Shown here piece by piece: positions 53,444 to 63,731 of a stretch of DNA of 64,000 bases. The stretch's first letter is position 1. Each line of letters starts with the position of its first letter. Both the position numbers and the translations under genes were made by a program. A model generated the notes under the pieces. That model was given only the letters and a program-made list of their open reading frames with translations. It made no database searches and had not been told where the DNA came from. Origin of the DNA: an uncultured Sphingomonadaceae bacterium (GTDB lineage: Bacteria; Pseudomonadota; Alphaproteobacteria; Sphingomonadales; Sphingomonadaceae); the NCBI GenBank assembly GCA_938050045.1, contig CALLJS010000002.1:1-64000 (forward strand). Direction: 5' to 3'.

Positions 53444-53639
53444 TGTATTCAAATTATATTATTCATCATTTCTGAATCACGTAAAATATTAGAATATAGC
53501 AAGATACAAGCAAAGGTTAATCGTCAACGAAATTGCATTATTATTCATTCCCACATAATGGTCAGATGCTATCAACAAAGATATTATCGCAAAACATATA
53601 TAAGATATTATAGTGATGATAGACTTCTCATGTATTACA

Positions 53640-55193
53640 TCACTCCCACTCGATCGTGCCCGGGGGCTTGCTGGTATAATCATAAACCACGCGGTTTACG
53701 CCTTTAACTTCATTCACAATGCGCGTTGCCGTGCGCGTTAAGAAGGCGGCTTCAAACGGGTAAACATCGGCGGTCATACCATCGGTGCTGGTCACGGCGC
53801 GCAATCCGCATACGCTGTCATAAGTGCGATGATCGCCCATCACGCCCACAGTTTTGACGGGCAATAGAACCGCAAAGGCTTGCCAAATTTCATCATACAG
53901 ACCCGCGTTGCGAATTTCCTCTAAATATATCGCATCCGCTTTGCGCAAAATATCACAACGCTCTTTGGTCACTTCGCCTGGAATGCGAATGGCAAGACCT
54001 GGCCCTGGGAATGGATGGCGTCCGACGAATTGATCGTTAAGGCCAAGCTCGCGTCCTAAATCGCGCACTTCATCTTTGAATAGCTCGCGCAATGGCTCGA
54101 CCAATTGCATATTCATGCGCTCAGGCAGGCCGCCCACATTGTGATGCGATTTGATCGTCACACTCGGCCCGCCCGTGAAAGACACACTCTCAATCACATC
54201 GGGATAGAGCGTACCTTGGGCCAAGAAATCAGCACCGCCAATTTTTTGCGCTTCTTCTTCGAAAACATCAATAAAGGCTCCACCGATGAATTTACGCTTT
54301 TTCTCTGGATCAGAAACCCCGTCCAATCCCGCCATAAAGCGTTCTTCGGCATCAACCACAATAAGCGGTATATTATAATGATCGCGGAATAATGTCTCGA
54401 CCTGTTCGCGCTCATTAAGACGCAGCAAGCCATGGTCGACAAATACGCACGTAAGCTGATCGCCAATCGCTTCATGGATTAAGATCGCCGCGACAGAAGA
54501 ATCCACGCCGCCCGATAATCCGCAAATCACGCGGCCGTTTTCGACCTGTGTACGGATTTCATCAATCTTGGTTTTGCGAAATTCGGCCATCGTCCAATCA
54601 CCAGCAAGGCCGCAAACTTCATGCACGAAATGGGATAATAATTTGCCGCCATCGGGCGTATGCACCACCTCTGGATGGAATTGCATGCCATAATATTGCC
54701 GCGCTTCATCGGCAATCACAGCGAAAGGTGCCCCAGCAGACGTTGCTACAACTTCGAACCCATCGGCCATTTGCGTTACTTTATCGCCATGGCTCATCCA
54801 TACTTGTTGTGTGCCACCAACATCCCATAATCCATCAAAAAGACGGCAATTTTTATCGATAGAGATTGCGGCGCGGCCAAATTCTCCGCCATCGCCGATA
54901 GAGACTTTCCCGCCTAATTGCTCCATCATAACTTGCTGGCCATAGCAAATGCCAAAAATAGGCAGGCCGCTGTCAAATATAACCTGCGGGGCGCGCGGCG
55001 AGCCTGCTTCTGTCACCGATGCTGGGCCACCCGATAAGATGATACCTGTTGGTTTGATACGATGAAACGCTTCTTCGGCAGTATTGAACGGAGCAATTTC
55101 GGAATAAACGCCCGCTTCGCGCACGCGCCGCGCAATCAACTGGGTAACTTGAGAGCCGAAATCAATGATAAGAATGGAATCGCTTTGTGTCAT
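53640..55193 (-). CDS. guaA: GMP synthase (glutamine-hydrolysing)
   Basis: The 517-residue enzyme has an N-terminal class I glutamine amidotransferase domain (ILSGGPASV; nucleophile Cys in GICYGQQ near 85-91; [10 protein letters not shown]) and the ATP pyrophosphatase domain ([12 protein letters not shown] near 222-233), ending with the dimer domain ([20 protein letters not shown]). It converts XMP to GMP. It stands alone, with about 390 non-coding bases upstream. Confidence 0.98.
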   Translation of the reverse strand: MTQSDSILIIDFGSQVTQLIARRVREAGVYSEIAPFNTAEEAFHRIKPTGIILSGGPASVTEAGSPRAPQVIFDSGLPIFGICYGQQVMMEQLGGKVSIGDGGEFGRAAISIDKNCRLFDGLWDVGGTQQVWMSHGDKVTQMADGFEVVATSAGAPFAVIADEARQYYGMQFHPEVVHTPDGGKLLSHFVHEVCGLAGDWTMAEFRKTKIDEIRTQVENGRVICGLSGGVDSSVAAILIHEAIGDQLTCVFVDHGLLRLNEREQVETLFRDHYNIPLIVVDAEERFMAGLDGVSDPEKKRKFIGGAFIDVFEEEAQKIGGADFLAQGTLYPDVIESVSFTGGPSVTIKSHHNVGGLPERMNMQLVEPLRELFKDEVRDLGRELGLNDQFVGRHPFPGPGLAIRIPGEVTKERCDILRKADAIYLEEIRNAGLYDEIWQAFAVLLPVKTVGVMGDHRTYDSVCGLRAVTSTDGMTADVYPFEAAFLTRTATRIVNEVKGVNRVVYDYTSKPPGTIEWE

Positions 55194-55317
55194 GATATGC
55201 CGATAATGGGTGGCGCATCAATAGTCCATAAGCATGAAGAATTTAGCTGCGAATAATTATAAAAGCACGCAATATCTCAGAGGTAAAATAAGAAATCACA
55301 ATTATTGATTGGGGAGT

Positions 55318-55372
55318 GAATGAGGACGGGTCGCGCGAGACTAGTAGCTACTGACCCGTCCGAAATTCATTC
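55318..55372. promoter_or_regulatory. Long inverted repeat upstream of guaA
   Basis: Outer arms GAATGA/TCATTC (6 bases) and inner arms GGACGGGTC/GACCCGTCC (9 bases) enclose a 20-base loop that itself contains the palindrome AGTAGCTACT; a 5-base bulge lies on the right side. No T-run follows on either strand, so it does not look like a simple terminator. A leader structure of guaA or a small RNA is possible. Confidence 0.45.
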
Positions 55373-55538
55373 TGGGTGTATTTGAACAAGATGTTAAACA
55401 ATGGGTGTTGTTGAACATGTTACATAATGCACACCCTGTGCCAAATTATAAAGATATATCATTATTAAATACTTATATAGTTAATAATATGTTGGACTTT
55501 ATTGGAATGTAAATTTTTCCGACAAATATGATAGCCAT

Positions 55539-55566
55539 AAAAAAGGGCGAAGAATTTCCTCGCCCC
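55539..55566 (-). terminator. Rho-independent terminator of the M16 gene
   Basis: On the minus strand a stem GGGGCGAGG...TTCGCCC with a short AT loop is followed by a run of T, 21 bases after the M16 stop. Its GC-rich stem and T-run fit a terminator well. Confidence 0.8.
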
Positions 55567-55586
55567 ATTATTTTATTCACCTTTGA

Positions 55587-58460
55587 TTATTGCGTCTTTG
55601 TCTTATCGCTCACGATACGAACATTCAGACGATTAGCTTCGGTCAGATATTGCTGAGCGACCGCTTGAATATCAGCGGGCGTGACCGCTAGCATGAATTT
55701 TCCAGCATTACGTTTGCGATCAAGGACCATAGGCTGTCCTTGCGCCCGCGCTGCGTAAAATAACCAATCACCATTTTGCCGTTGGTCTTTTTCTAATTCT
55801 TCTAATAATGGCTTACGCGCCCTATCAAGCGTATCAGCATCGACACCCTCATCGATCATTTTCGCCGTGATGACTTTAATGGCATTGCTGATTTCAGACA
55901 TTTTATCGGGTGCCGCTATGACAGAAGCAGAGAAATAGCCATATCCATCATGACGGGTAGATGCCACGCTGTTTGCATTTGGTGAATAAGTAGCCCCTAG
56001 CTTTTCCCGAACTTCATCCAAAAGCAGCAAGCTAAATACCGTTGCTGTTAATTGACGTTTTACTGCGGATTGCTGATCTTTACCATCGGTTGATGGCCAA
56101 TAAGAAACATAGAAGCCCTGCTCTTCTGTACCTTTGTGATATAGGGTTATTTCATCTTTGGTTGAAATTAACTTTGGCGGTGTAATGTCAGCATTTAATG
56201 TTGCATCGCGCTTTGCGATAGCACCAAAGCTCTTAGCAACAGCATCAATCGCCACCTGTTCATCAATATCACCCACAATCCCAATTTCAATCGGTGCGCT
56301 CTGACCAAGAGGCGTTAATAGAGCGTCCAAGTCACTGGCTTTATAAGCGAGCAATTCTTCTGCATTGCCAATACCATAACGTTTATCTCCGCCGTGCAAA
56401 ACGCGCGGCAATTCAAATTGTAATATAGATTGTGGAAGCGCATCCAATTGCGCTGCAAATGATGGCACGGCATTTTGCCACGCTGTATCAATTTCACTGC
56501 GATAGCCACCAGCCGTCACATAGGCCGCCGCTGTTTTCATCTGTAATTCAAAATCAGTAGGCGTGGTTGTGCTGGTTGAACCAAAGCTATCAAGCCCAGC
56601 CTGCAATCCAAAATTTACAGATTTACCCGCCATTATGCGTTGCAATTCCTCGAAACTATGTTCTTTTAATCCGCCAACCGCTGACATGCTGCTTAGGAAT
56701 ATCCCTAGGCTACCTTTATCTTGCGGTAATGATTCTGTACCACCTCCATAGCGAAGCGAATAGCGGACGCGGCCTTCCTCAAAGTCGGTTTTCTTAATGT
56801 TAAGCTTCACACCATTTGCAAAAGTAATGGTTCTGATACCCAAATCATCGATTATGCTATCCGATGCGATTTTACCCGTGCTACCGAAATCATCATAAGC
56901 AAAAGCCTTGGTTTCCAACTGTTCGGGCGGGGTAACGGCAACGCGGCTGCTTTCCCCTAAAGCGGTTAAGGCCACGGTTTGAACATTTTCAATAGGTTCT
57001 TTTGTGCTAATCCATAAAGCCGTTGGTTGGGCTCTAAATTTTTGCTGAAAATGGCTAGTCACTGCTTCGGCGGTTAGCTCTGGTTTTAAAGCGTTAAAAA
57101 CTTCCAAACCTGTTTGCGGAGTAGCAACAATGGCTTTATTATAAATTGTTCCAATAATTTGATTGGCCAATGCCGCATTGGTTCGTGTGTCTGCTTGCTC
57201 AACGCTGTTTTTAAACCGGGTTTCCATATTAGCCAATTGTTGATCTAATTCAGCTTTCGTAAATCCAAATTGAATAGCTCGGCGTAGCTCTTGTTCACCA
57301 ATGGCCAAAGCTTCTTTCCAGCCACCCTCTTTTGGGGCCATTGTTAATCCTGTTTGCAGGACTGCATTGAATAAATTAGCCTCAATAGAAATGCCTCCTC
57401 CATTAATTTTGGCATCTTCAGCCAAGGATAATTTTTGAAAACGCTGCCCCATAATTGACGTTGCAAGCGCGCCCAATAGATCGTCCTTATTACTTGCAAC
57501 GCTCTCATTTTTGGGTTCATAAGGGCGTAAAATGATAAGAGAAACATCTTCATTCACGGCTGGATCACTAAATGATCCAACCTTAAATTGCCCTTGGTTT
57601 ACTGTCCCAAAATCCAAATCTGCTCCCGCTTCGCCAACGCCTTGCCAATCGCCAAAGCTTTTCTTTATTTTAGCTTCCATAGCATCAACATCAAAGTCAC
57701 CAACCATGACCAATGTTGTTTTTTCGGGGCGATAATAACGGCGGTATAGACTGCGCATATATTCTGCTGGCGCCGTTTTCAATACTTGCTCTGTACCGAT
57801 AGGAAGACGATGACCAAATGGTGAATCAGGGGCAATAAATTTAAGCTGGCTCTCTATATTACGCAGACCTGCACTGTTGCGAAATTGACGCTCACTATTA
57901 ACAACGCCGCGCTCACGATCCACACCTTCGTCAGAAATCGTCAGCTCACTGGCCGTTTCGCGCATAAGAAAAAGGCTTGTATCAACGGTTTCTTCGTCAG
58001 TCTTGGGCAAATCAAGCATATAAACGGTTTCATCAAAGCTCGTGTAAGCATTGGTATCTGCACCAAAGGACAGTCCCAAACGTTCCAATATTTTAATCAT
58101 CTCGCCTTCGGGGACATTTTTCGACCCGTTAAAGGCCATATGTTCCAAAAAGTGCGATAAGCCGCGCTCTTTTTCTGCTTCGGCGATTGATCCCAAAGCA
58201 ACATGCATACGAATAGACGCATTGCCTTTGGGGGTTTCATTTTTCTTAATCGCATATTTCATGCCATTAGAGAGTACACCATATTTAATGCTCTCATCGG
58301 GTTTAATATCTGGGGATTGCGCGCCCCATGCCGTTTTATATGCTGGTGCTGTTTGTGCAGTTTCAACTGGCTGTTCTTGCGCCATAGCATTAGGCATTGC
58401 AACGGCCAAGGCTAGTAATGAAATAACCATAAAGCGGCTTTTGTTAAGCGTATTTTTCAT
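55587..58460 (-). CDS. M16-family zinc protease
   Basis: At 957 residues this is a two-module M16 (pitrilysin/PqqL-like) peptidase with a signal peptide (about 1-27, ending AMAQ). The zinc motif HFLEH lies at 103-107, with a third ligand Glu (E183) in RERGVV, 76 residues on. The second half (about 510-957) is the inactive partner domain. It is exported and should cut peptides in the periplasm. It is divergent from the BlaI/BlaR1-like pair, with two BlaI-type operators between, so it may be controlled by them. Confidence 0.92.
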   Translation of the reverse strand: MKNTLNKSRFMVISLLALAVAMPNAMAQEQPVETAQTAPAYKTAWGAQSPDIKPDESIKYGVLSNGMKYAIKKNETPKGNASIRMHVALGSIAEAEKERGLSHFLEHMAFNGSKNVPEGEMIKILERLGLSFGADTNAYTSFDETVYMLDLPKTDEETVDTSLFLMRETASELTISDEGVDRERGVVNSERQFRNSAGLRNIESQLKFIAPDSPFGHRLPIGTEQVLKTAPAEYMRSLYRRYYRPEKTTLVMVGDFDVDAMEAKIKKSFGDWQGVGEAGADLDFGTVNQGQFKVGSFSDPAVNEDVSLIILRPYEPKNESVASNKDDLLGALATSIMGQRFQKLSLAEDAKINGGGISIEANLFNAVLQTGLTMAPKEGGWKEALAIGEQELRRAIQFGFTKAELDQQLANMETRFKNSVEQADTRTNAALANQIIGTIYNKAIVATPQTGLEVFNALKPELTAEAVTSHFQQKFRAQPTALWISTKEPIENVQTVALTALGESSRVAVTPPEQLETKAFAYDDFGSTGKIASDSIIDDLGIRTITFANGVKLNIKKTDFEEGRVRYSLRYGGGTESLPQDKGSLGIFLSSMSAVGGLKEHSFEELQRIMAGKSVNFGLQAGLDSFGSTSTTTPTDFELQMKTAAAYVTAGGYRSEIDTAWQNAVPSFAAQLDALPQSILQFELPRVLHGGDKRYGIGNAEELLAYKASDLDALLTPLGQSAPIEIGIVGDIDEQVAIDAVAKSFGAIAKRDATLNADITPPKLISTKDEITLYHKGTEEQGFYVSYWPSTDGKDQQSAVKRQLTATVFSLLLLDEVREKLGATYSPNANSVASTRHDGYGYFSASVIAAPDKMSEISNAIKVITAKMIDEGVDADTLDRARKPLLEELEKDQRQNGDWLFYAARAQGQPMVLDRKRNAGKFMLAVTPADIQAVAQQYLTEANRLNVRIVSDKTKTQ

Positions 58461-58627
58461 AATGAAACCCCAAATTTTAGCGTGAAGAAATTATTCTTTA
58501 AATCACTATTACTATAATCACCTGTGAATTTATGGTGAACGGATTTCGACATATGATGAACGTCATCCGATGAAACACGGATAAAGTCCAAAATCAGATA
58601 TATGAAAACGATTTTAATTTTATTGTT

Positions 58628-58637
58628 TACAGATGTA
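58628..58637. promoter_or_regulatory. BlaI-type operator, distal copy
   Basis: TACAGATGTA is the TACA-N2-TGTA core of BlaI/MecI operators. It lies 33 bases (three DNA turns) from the second site, in the gap between the M16 gene and blaI-like gene. Confidence 0.6.
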
Positions 58638-58657
58638 GATGGTTATATTATCCATAT

Positions 58658-58673
58658 GACTATAAATGTAGTC
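58658..58673. promoter_or_regulatory. BlaI-type operator, proximal copy
   Basis: GACTATAAATGTAGTC is a near-perfect dyad matching the GACTACA-N2-TGTAGTC consensus of BlaI/MecI operators, with one mismatch. It overlaps the ribosome-binding region (GGAG) of the regulator, as expected for autorepression. Confidence 0.75.
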
Positions 58674-58683
58674 GGAGTATATT

Positions 58684-59052
58684 ATGAGCGAGAGAATTAG
58701 CGAGGCAGAGCTGGCAATCATGGAAATATTGTGGGAGCAAGCACCCTTAACTGCAACAGATATTGCAGAGCGCGTCAAACCACGCAGACAATGGTCAATC
58801 ACCACCGTCAAAACATTCTTATCCCGATTGGTGACGAAAAAGGCTGTTGATAATAAGCGCGAAGGACGCAGGTTTTTATATTCTCCGTTGTTAGAGCGCA
58901 AAGCCTATGTAGATAGCGAATCGCAGCGGTTTGTGGATCGTTTGTTTGGCGGGAAATTCATGCCCTTGGTCGCACATTTGGCCGAAAAAGAAAAGCTAAG
59001 CGCAGAAGAAATTGTCGAAATTGAAAAAATCTTAAAGGATTTGAAATCATGA
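58684..59052 (+). CDS. BlaI/MecI/CopY-family repressor
   Basis: The 122-residue protein has the family winged HTH: ELAIMEILWEQAPLTATDIAERV, then WSITTVKTFLSRLVTKKAVDNKREGRRFLYSP, and a helical dimer domain ending LEKILKDLKS-like. It should bind the two operators upstream and be cleaved or released by the M56 partner. It overlaps that gene by 4 bases (ATGA). Confidence 0.93.
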   Translation: MSERISEAELAIMEILWEQAPLTATDIAERVKPRRQWSITTVKTFLSRLVTKKAVDNKREGRRFLYSPLLERKAYVDSESQRFVDRLFGGKFMPLVAHLAEKEKLSAEEIVEIEKILKDLKS

Positions 59053-60875
59053 TGGAATGGATGATTGATACATTTTGGGCAGCCAGCGCACTAATCTTGT
59101 TAATATTGATAATACGCCGTCCTGTGGCGGCATATTTTGGCCCTATCATCGCTTATTATTTATGGATAATTCCCGCCGCAAGAGTGTTCATGCCTTCGCT
59201 CACAAAGACAGAAAATAATATCGCATCTGATGCGGTTCATAATATTACCGCATCTCATCAAAGCGGTAATCTGGTAAATTCTACATCCGCAATATCGTTG
59301 GATAATGCGAATGATATAGCATCAATAAGCAATATAAGCGCGTTTAGCATCGACACCTTGATGGTAAGTTTTTTGATTTGGGGCAGCGTTGCTATGGTCA
59401 TTTTTATTGTTCACATGGGCCGTTATCTATCATTTCGCGATGAATTACGCGACAATTCTGATGAAATTGGGTGTCAGGAAGGCGTTACATTGATCCAAAG
59501 CGATAGGGTAAATGGCCCATTTGCTTTTGGAATATTCAAAAAATATATCGCCGTACCGATGGATTTTAATAAAATTTTTGCTCCCGAAATGCGCGAAATG
59601 GCTATTGCGCATGAAATGACCCATCATCGCAATTATGATTTAATTATAAATTTGGGCGCCTTTATATTTTTATGTTTAACATGGTTCAGCCCCTTATCAT
59701 GGTATGCATGGGGCAAATTTCGCACCGACCAAGAATCCGCTTGCGATGCGCGCGTCTTAAAAGGCGCCGATCAAGAAACCAAACATATTTATGGCAAAGC
59801 AATAGCGCGCGGTGCTTGCAAAGAAGCTTCGACATTTTTGGCCGCTATGAGCAGCCCCAAAACAATCTTAACACGCCTAAGGAGATTAAAAATGCCCCCA
59901 ATCAGCAAATCGCGTTCTTTCTTTGGCAGATTATCTATATTGACCGTTACTGCTATTGCATTGCCGCTTACTGCGACTACTATTAGCGTGGCGAATGAAA
60001 TAAACATGGATGGTAAAAAAGACCAGCATTCTATGTTGGAGTCTAATGTCAGTAATCTCATCAAGCAAGATGCAATCGAGAAACAGGAAGCTGAACTAGA
60101 AAATTCTGTCAAAGAACCGCCCTCTGAAATATTAGAGACTGATAAAGACACAGAAGAAAATACGATAGAAAAGCTGGATTATCATATAAATGATGATGGC
60201 GAAAAAGAATATTACACCAACCACTATAAACATGAATTAAAGTTTGAGCACAGCGATATAAAATTCGCTATCAACAGCGATGATAAACTTAGTCAAGAAA
60301 AAATCGATACTATCATATCGGACGCAAAAATTGCGATAGACAAATTATTACCAGAGGTTTCTGAAGATAGAAGAAAGCATAAGCAAGTCCATATTTACCT
60401 GCACAGCAGCCATGCAAATCATGATTCTAGTGTAAAATATTGGGTGGGCAATCGCTATTTGGACATTGAGAATGGAAAGAGCAAAAAAGGAACGATTATT
60501 ATAGCTCCTTTAAATGATGAAGTTAATACTACTCATATTCTTTTTGAAGAGGATATTATCGATAAAAATGGTGAAATTAAGCGCTTGCCATTCACCAATA
60601 AGGATTATGAGTATTTAGGTGATTGTAACAGCCATTACGCCCCAGAAAAATGCGAGCGCAAGAATGAACAATTAATAGAGATTTATAAAAAAGAAGGATT
60701 GGTTCTTACATTCTTTTCAATACAAGCAAAAATAGACCTTCTAGAATATGATAAAGAAATATCAGCAGAAAAGAAAAACAAGGTTAGAGAGAGGTTAGAA
60801 GAGCAGCGCGAAATTTTGCGTGATTTAATTAACGCAGAGAAAAAAACACCTGATCTTGACCCGCTTAAAAGCTAA
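59049..60875 (+). CDS. BlaR1-like M56 peptidase, no penicillin-binding domain
   Basis: The 608-residue membrane protein has the M56 zinc motif HEMTH at 188-192 with segments near 10-24, 30-50, 103-123, 200-220 and 293-312. Residues 315-608 form a long acidic, Lys/Glu-rich extracytoplasmic tail in place of the penicillin-sensing domain of BlaR1. So it pairs with the BlaI-like repressor but senses something other than beta-lactams. No beta-lactamase gene is next to it; the divergent M16 protease is the likely co-regulated gene. Confidence 0.85.
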   Translation: MMEWMIDTFWAASALILLILIIRRPVAAYFGPIIAYYLWIIPAARVFMPSLTKTENNIASDAVHNITASHQSGNLVNSTSAISLDNANDIASISNISAFSIDTLMVSFLIWGSVAMVIFIVHMGRYLSFRDELRDNSDEIGCQEGVTLIQSDRVNGPFAFGIFKKYIAVPMDFNKIFAPEMREMAIAHEMTHHRNYDLIINLGAFIFLCLTWFSPLSWYAWGKFRTDQESACDARVLKGADQETKHIYGKAIARGACKEASTFLAAMSSPKTILTRLRRLKMPPISKSRSFFGRLSILTVTAIALPLTATTISVANEINMDGKKDQHSMLESNVSNLIKQDAIEKQEAELENSVKEPPSEILETDKDTEENTIEKLDYHINDDGEKEYYTNHYKHELKFEHSDIKFAINSDDKLSQEKIDTIISDAKIAIDKLLPEVSEDRRKHKQVHIYLHSSHANHDSSVKYWVGNRYLDIENGKSKKGTIIIAPLNDEVNTTHILFEEDIIDKNGEIKRLPFTNKDYEYLGDCNSHYAPEKCERKNEQLIEIYKKEGLVLTFFSIQAKIDLLEYDKEISAEKKNKVRERLEEQREILRDLINAEKKTPDLDPLKS

Positions 60876-60970
60876 TTTTATGAGCAACGCTTAAATTCCA
60901 AATTGAACCCGCCATAATGCAAAGTTTCTTTACCCTTTTTCTTTGCGGCAGCTTCGTCCATAAGGGCGAC

Positions 60971-61903
60971 ATGACAGATCAATGGCCCGATACGATTAGC
61001 GCTGGCGAGTGCGCGCAACATGAACCATTAGTGCGCCGCGTGCTGGCCCCCAATCCATCGCCTTATACTTATACAGGCACCCAAACTTGGTTGGTTGGCA
61101 ATAAAAATGAAATCGCCGTCATAGACCCAGGCCCCAATGGCAGCGGCATGAGCATTGGTGACCCTGCACTTAGCCAAAAAACCCATAAAGATGCGCACGG
61201 CGAGGGCCATGTCGATGCGATATTGGCCGCCATAGGAGATGCCAGAATTACAGCGATTATCTGTACCCATACCCACCGCGATCATAGCCCCGCCGCTATC
61301 CCGCTCAAAGCCGCGACGGGCGCACCTATCATTGGATGCGCGCCGCTGATGCTATCCGACAATGGGCCGCGCAGCGACAGCGCCTTTGATCCCGATTATA
61401 CGCCCGACACAATCTTATCCGATGGCGATACAATATCGGGTGATGGCTGGACGCTAGAGGCTATTGCGACGCCAGGGCATACCAGCAATCATATTTGCTA
61501 TGCTTTGCAAGAAAGCGGTGCTGTTTTCACGGGCGATCATGTCATGAAATGGTCAACATCGGTGGTGTCCCCGCCCGATGGTAATATGAGCGATTATATG
61601 CACAGCCTGCAAAAACTCTATGAACGCGATGATAAAATCTATTATCCAGCGCACGGCCCCGCCGTTACAAAGCCCCGTCAATTGGTGCGCGGTATGATCG
61701 GGCATAGAAAATCACGCGAGCGGCAGATACTTAAAATCTTAGAGGCTGCCCCATCCGATATTCCCGCTATGGTCGCGCAAATGTATAAAGGGCTTGATCC
61801 CCGCCTAAAGGGCGCAGCAGGGCGATCTGTATTGGCGCATTTGGTGGATTTAGAAACACAAAAGCGCGTAAGCGAGGCGAATGAGATATGGTCGCTTGCA
61901 TAG
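60971..61903 (+). CDS. MBL-fold metallo-hydrolase (LACTB2-like)
   Basis: From the ATG at 60971 (AAGGG upstream) the 310-residue protein has the metal motif THTHRDHSPA (HxHxDH) near 94-103, TPGHTSNHICY near 171-181, FTGDHVMKWSTS near 190-201, and a C-terminal winged helix with MVAQMYKGLDPRLKGAAGRSVLAHL. The layout is that of LACTB2-type hydrolases or RNases. The substrate is not evident. An upstream in-frame ATG at 60917 is less likely. Confidence 0.88.
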   Translation: MTDQWPDTISAGECAQHEPLVRRVLAPNPSPYTYTGTQTWLVGNKNEIAVIDPGPNGSGMSIGDPALSQKTHKDAHGEGHVDAILAAIGDARITAIICTHTHRDHSPAAIPLKAATGAPIIGCAPLMLSDNGPRSDSAFDPDYTPDTILSDGDTISGDGWTLEAIATPGHTSNHICYALQESGAVFTGDHVMKWSTSVVSPPDGNMSDYMHSLQKLYERDDKIYYPAHGPAVTKPRQLVRGMIGHRKSRERQILKILEAAPSDIPAMVAQMYKGLDPRLKGAAGRSVLAHLVDLETQKRVSEANEIWSLA

Positions 61904-61979
61904 AATTTGCGCCCCGAGCATTGCAAAGCGCGGGTTGTATCTGCCATAAGCAGATAATATTTCAAAGGACGATATAATA

Positions 61980-62996
61980 ATGAACGCACCCGCTAGCCCT
62001 CACAATGCCCTCCCAATTGGCCAAGAGTTAATCGACGAAATCAAACGCCTCAAGCAAGAACGCAATGCTGTGATATTGGGTCATTATTACCAAACACCCG
62101 ATATTCAAGATCTGTCTGATTTTGTCGGTGATTCGCTCGAATTATCGCGCAAAGCTGCTGACACCGATGCCGATGTCATAGCCTTTTGCGGGGTGCGTTT
62201 CATGGCCGAAACCGCGAAAATATTATCACCGCAAAAAACCGTCATTTTGCCCGATATGAAGGCGGGTTGCAGCCTAGAAGATAGCTGCCCACCCGATAAA
62301 TTTAAGGCCTTTCGCGCAAAACACCCCGATCATATCGCGTTGACATATATTAATTGTAGCGCCGAGGTGAAGGCCTTGTCTGACATTATTGTCACCTCAT
62401 CCAGCGCGGAAACTATCATCGCGCAAATCCCGCCCGAACAGAAAATCATCTTTGGCCCTGATCGTCATTTGGGTGGATATATGAGCCGCAAATTTGGTCG
62501 CGAAATGCTGCTATGGCCGGGCGTGTGCATCGTGCATGAAGCCTTTAGCGAAACCGAGCTGCTCAAGCTCAAAGCGCAAAACCCCGATGCGCCCATTGCG
62601 GCGCATCCCGAATGTCCGCCGCATATTATCGATCATGCCAATATGGTGGGCAGCACCAGCGCGATATTGAAATTTGCCAAGGAAAGTCCTGCGCAAACCC
62701 TGATTATCGCCACCGAACCGCATATCATTCATCAGATGGAAAAGGCCGTTCCCGAAAAGATATTCATCGGCGCGCCGGGCGCAGATGGTAATTGTGCGTG
62801 CAATATCTGCCCCTATATGGCGCTCAATACGCTAGAGAAATTATATGTTTCTTTGCGCGATTTATCACCGCAAATTGAAATGGACGAAGATGTGCGCCTT
62901 GCGGCCAAAGTCGCGCTTGATCGCATGCTCGATATGAGCGCGGGCAATAGCGGCGGCACTGACCTTGGCTCCAAAGATTTGGCGCATGGCGGCTAA
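61980..62996 (+). CDS. nadA: Quinolinate synthase
   Basis: The 338-residue enzyme has [26 protein letters not shown] near 35-60, the three conserved cysteine regions ([20 protein letters not shown], and CACNICPYM) that bind the 4Fe-4S cluster, and EAFSE. It condenses iminoaspartate with dihydroxyacetone phosphate in NAD synthesis. nadB and nadC are not in the window. Confidence 0.96.
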   Translation: MNAPASPHNALPIGQELIDEIKRLKQERNAVILGHYYQTPDIQDLSDFVGDSLELSRKAADTDADVIAFCGVRFMAETAKILSPQKTVILPDMKAGCSLEDSCPPDKFKAFRAKHPDHIALTYINCSAEVKALSDIIVTSSSAETIIAQIPPEQKIIFGPDRHLGGYMSRKFGREMLLWPGVCIVHEAFSETELLKLKAQNPDAPIAAHPECPPHIIDHANMVGSTSAILKFAKESPAQTLIIATEPHIIHQMEKAVPEKIFIGAPGADGNCACNICPYMALNTLEKLYVSLRDLSPQIEMDEDVRLAAKVALDRMLDMSAGNSGGTDLGSKDLAHGG

Positions 62997-63022
62997 CCCC
63001 CAAAATTGGGTTGCTTTACATT

Positions 63023-63046
63023 ACCCCCCTCTTTAGGGTGGTTTTA
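63023..63046 (+). terminator. Possible terminator after nadA
   Basis: ACCCCCCT and AGGGTGGT pair over eight positions with one mismatch around a 4-base loop, followed by TTTT, 27 bases after the nadA stop. Modest strength. Confidence 0.5.
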
Positions 63047-63073
63047 GATGAGTGATAAAAGTAGGATAAAGAA

Positions 63074-63730
63074 TTGAAAGTTTCTGATCAAATCGCAGCG
63101 GTACTTATGGGAGATATAATCTCAAGCGAAGCGTCAAACGATAAAATGGCGATTCATCTACAATTTAATCAGGTTGTTGATATTCATAATGAAAAATATC
63201 AAGAACAGCTATTGTCACCTCTAACTATAACATTAGGTGATGAGTTCCAAGGAATCGTTAATACACTTGAGGCCGCTGCAAAAATCGCAAGAGACATCAG
63301 ACTAGAACTTCTTAAGTTTAATTTAGATTGTAGATTTTCGATAGGCATAGTTAAGCTTAGAACTGAAATAAATCCCTTAAAAGCTTGGAATATGATGGGT
63401 GAAGGGTTAGCAGAAAATCGAAGTATTTTGAACAAGAAGCATGACCTAACTTATTATCATTTTTCAATAATCTCTGACAAGATTATGCAATTAAACTTAG
63501 ATGCTATTGGAGTAGCCATTACAGCAATAGAGCGACGCTGGACAATCAAGCAGAGGTCATACATTACAGACTTATTGAATGGAAAAACAACACAACAAAT
63601 CGCCAAATTTAATAGTATTAGAGAAAATAATGTATATAAAGTTCGAGATGCTGGCGAATTCAAACAATACATATTTTACTGGAGAGCCATATTTAACTCG
63701 CTTAATTATATAGATCAAAATTGGAAATAA
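63074..63730 (+). CDS. SatD family protein
   Basis: The 218-residue protein matches SatD: AAVLMGDIISSEAS near 9-22 and LTITLGDEFQGIVNTLEAA near 49-67, then RFSIGIVKLRTEINP. The start is a TTG with AGGA-like upstream sequence. The C-terminus has a possible HTH (TTQQIAKFNSIRENNVYKVRDAGEF). The family's function is unknown. Its AT-rich composition differs from nadA, so an accessory segment starts here. A membrane-protein gene follows in 1 base. Confidence 0.75.
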   Translation: MKVSDQIAAVLMGDIISSEASNDKMAIHLQFNQVVDIHNEKYQEQLLSPLTITLGDEFQGIVNTLEAAAKIARDIRLELLKFNLDCRFSIGIVKLRTEINPLKAWNMMGEGLAENRSILNKKHDLTYYHFSIISDKIMQLNLDAIGVAITAIERRWTIKQRSYITDLLNGKTTQQIAKFNSIRENNVYKVRDAGEFKQYIFYWRAIFNSLNYIDQNWK

Positions 63731-63731
63731 A

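Larger units (their letters stand above)
53100..53639. other. Repeat- and remnant-rich intergenic region
   Basis: This 540-base gap between the TIR operon and guaA holds the tandem repeat (53107-53192), the GIY-YIG remnant (53199-53342) and the dispersed repeat (53413-53443). From 53444 to 53639 I see no gene; it is AT-rich. The TIR operon promoter should lie near its left end. Confidence 0.6.
55194..55586. other. Structured intergenic region upstream of guaA
   Basis: The 393 bases between guaA and the M16 protease gene have no open frame of note. They contain a long imperfect hairpin (55318-55372), a following pair of imperfect direct repeats beginning GGGTGT (55374 and about 55404) ending in ACACCC near 55437, and the M16 terminator (55539-55566). 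The guaA promoter should lie in the left part. Confidence 0.5.

Noticed and set aside
55318-55372. Terminator between the M16 gene and guaA
   Set aside because: The hairpin has no following T-run on either strand and a large 20-base loop; a better terminator lies at 55539-55566.
58684-60875. Beta-lactam resistance operon
   Set aside because: The M56 protein lacks a penicillin-binding sensor domain and there is no beta-lactamase gene beside it.
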